A DNA stretch of 6,740 nucleotides, from positions 1,644 through 8,383 of the forward strand of contig CAKMZU010000111.1 of NCBI GenBank assembly GCA_929200485.1, written 5' to 3'. How positions within the stretch are numbered: position 1 is the first letter of the stretch; each line of letters opens with the position of its first letter. Of this stretch, positions 5,952 through 6,740 are shown piece by piece. The notes beneath the pieces are model-generated. The model had not been told where the DNA came from, ran no database searches, and was given only the letters and a program-made list of their open reading frames with translations. The stretch is from an uncultured Gammaproteobacteria bacterium (GTDB lineage Bacteria; Pseudomonadota; Gammaproteobacteria; Pseudomonadales; DT-91). A program made the position numbers and the translations under genes.

Positions 5952-6740
5952 CTATTTTCTTTTTCTAAAACGAGGGAGTTTTACATCATTGAAAACGCTC
6001 TTGACCCTTTGAGGGATTGATGGATTTTTGCGAACATCCGTATCAGACGGGTTGACGTAAACTCCTTCATCCAGATTTTTTGTTTTTAAACCTGGTGTTT
6101 GACCGTGATAACTATATGTCGCTGCCGTTTGTAAAAGCTTTCCAAATCCATTTAGGTCATCAGGGGTTAATTGAATTTTTTTTCCTACGTTCGGCTCATC
6201 ATAAATTAGATCTAATTTCTCTTCAAACTCATCAATCTCATCTACATTCTGATAAATTTGTTCTGCTGGATTTTTATTTAGCAACCCAGTAAACAATTCA
6301 CCTTCGGAAATAAATTTCAACGCATTCTGCGATTCTTCATACGAATATTTTTCTCTAAGCAATGGGAATTTATCACCTAAAATATCTGCCATATCCTCTG
6401 TGAACTTTTCCGCTACCGCACTATCAATCCTTGGATTTTTATTGGTCAAAAGAGCTGCATTCAATGTATTGGTTATGGCAGGATTTACCTTCTGAACTGC
6501 TTTAAAATAGTCATTATTTAACATAGATGGGTGAGCATCAGGCGCTAGCTCACCTGATGAAGGATCTTTTCTCATTCGTTTTTTCTGTACAACTTTTACT
6601 GCCAGATACGTCAAACCTGCTAATGCCGCCACACCGGCAATAGTACCGCCAATAATTGCGCCTGTATTCGTATTCTGTGAAGACGCTTCTTGTTCTTCTT
6701 CAAGATCTTCTTCTGTCAGCGAATTATCAACTGTCACAAA
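5952..6740 (-). CDS. Hypothetical membrane protein with tyrosine motifs, YFKAV/VNP paralog 2 (5' partial)
   Basis: Function unknown. The frame stays open to the right edge; a GTG at 6737 could start it, but the first residues (FVTVD) resemble the post-signal region of the paralog (VVTAD), so the true start and a signal peptide probably lie outside. Numbered from that GTG: acidic segment 9-17; transmembrane helix about 27-50, flanked by QKKRMRK, which by the positive-inside rule puts the C-terminal part in the cytosol; the shared domain about 70-156 with DYFKAV..VNP.I.NT, DMADILGDKFPLL and FISEGELFTGLLNKN; then a region absent from the paralog with three tyrosine motifs, EQIYQNV (Y162), DLIYDEPNV (Y179) and EGVYVNP (Y227); and a basic C-terminus ending PRFRKRK. 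YxN contexts resemble Grb2 SH2 ligands and YDEP resembles Nck SH2 ligands. It lies 196 bp upstream of its paralog with no convincing promoter between, so co-transcription is possible. Confidence 0.8.
   Translation of the reverse strand, partial: FVTVDNSLTEEDLEEEQEASSQNTNTGAIIGGTIAGVAALAGLTYLAVKVVQKKRMRKDPSSGELAPDAHPSMLNNDYFKAVQKVNPAITNTLNAALLTNKNPRIDSAVAEKFTEDMADILGDKFPLLREKYSYEESQNALKFISEGELFTGLLNKNPAEQIYQNVDEIDEFEEKLDLIYDEPNVGKKIQLTPDDLNGFGKLLQTAATYSYHGQTPGLKTKNLDEGVYVNPSDTDVRKNPSIPQRVKSVFNDVKLPRFRKRK

Noticed and set aside
6080..6292. Plus-strand open frame inside paralog 2
   Set aside because: It is antisense to a frame with clear homology to the neighbouring gene, so the minus-strand reading is the real one.

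Overview
The window looks like a piece of a low-to-moderate GC, probably host-associated gammaproteobacterial chromosome. The ClpB disaggregase and glycerol kinase are both gammaproteobacterial in style and easy to recognise. The right end is AT-richer and carries two paralogous membrane-anchored proteins that match no family I can name. An intracellular lineage such as Legionellales would fit, but this is inference and no diagnostic marker is present.

Layout from left to right: (1) 1-62, an array of at least 8.9 copies of a 7-bp unit that runs off the left edge. (2) 63-363, AT-rich leader DNA with a plausible sigma70 promoter and a 42-codon signal-peptide-like ORF of doubtful status. (3) 364-1851 (+), glycerol kinase glpK. 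(4) 1852-1904, a 53-bp gap between convergent genes with a small hairpin. (5) 1905-4496 (-), ATP-dependent disaggregase clpB, with an internal GTG start preceded by a strong Shine-Dalgarno sequence and a possible heat-shock promoter upstream. (6) 4497-4753, the clpB upstream region, with a 9-bp perfect inverted repeat and a 25-bp unit duplicated in tandem. (7) 4754-5755 (-) and 5952-6740 (-, cut by the right edge), two tandem paralogs built as an N-terminal region, one transmembrane helix and a shared domain with a YFKAV/VNP motif.

glpK and clpB are unrelated housekeeping and stress genes that merely converge. The two right-hand paralogs are the novel part. The partial copy carries three tyrosines in contexts (IYQNV, IYDEP, VYVNP) resembling eukaryotic SH2-domain ligands, on the side of the membrane helix that would face the cytosol of a host cell if the protein were inserted in a host membrane. 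That makes it a candidate secreted effector; the sequence alone does not prove it.
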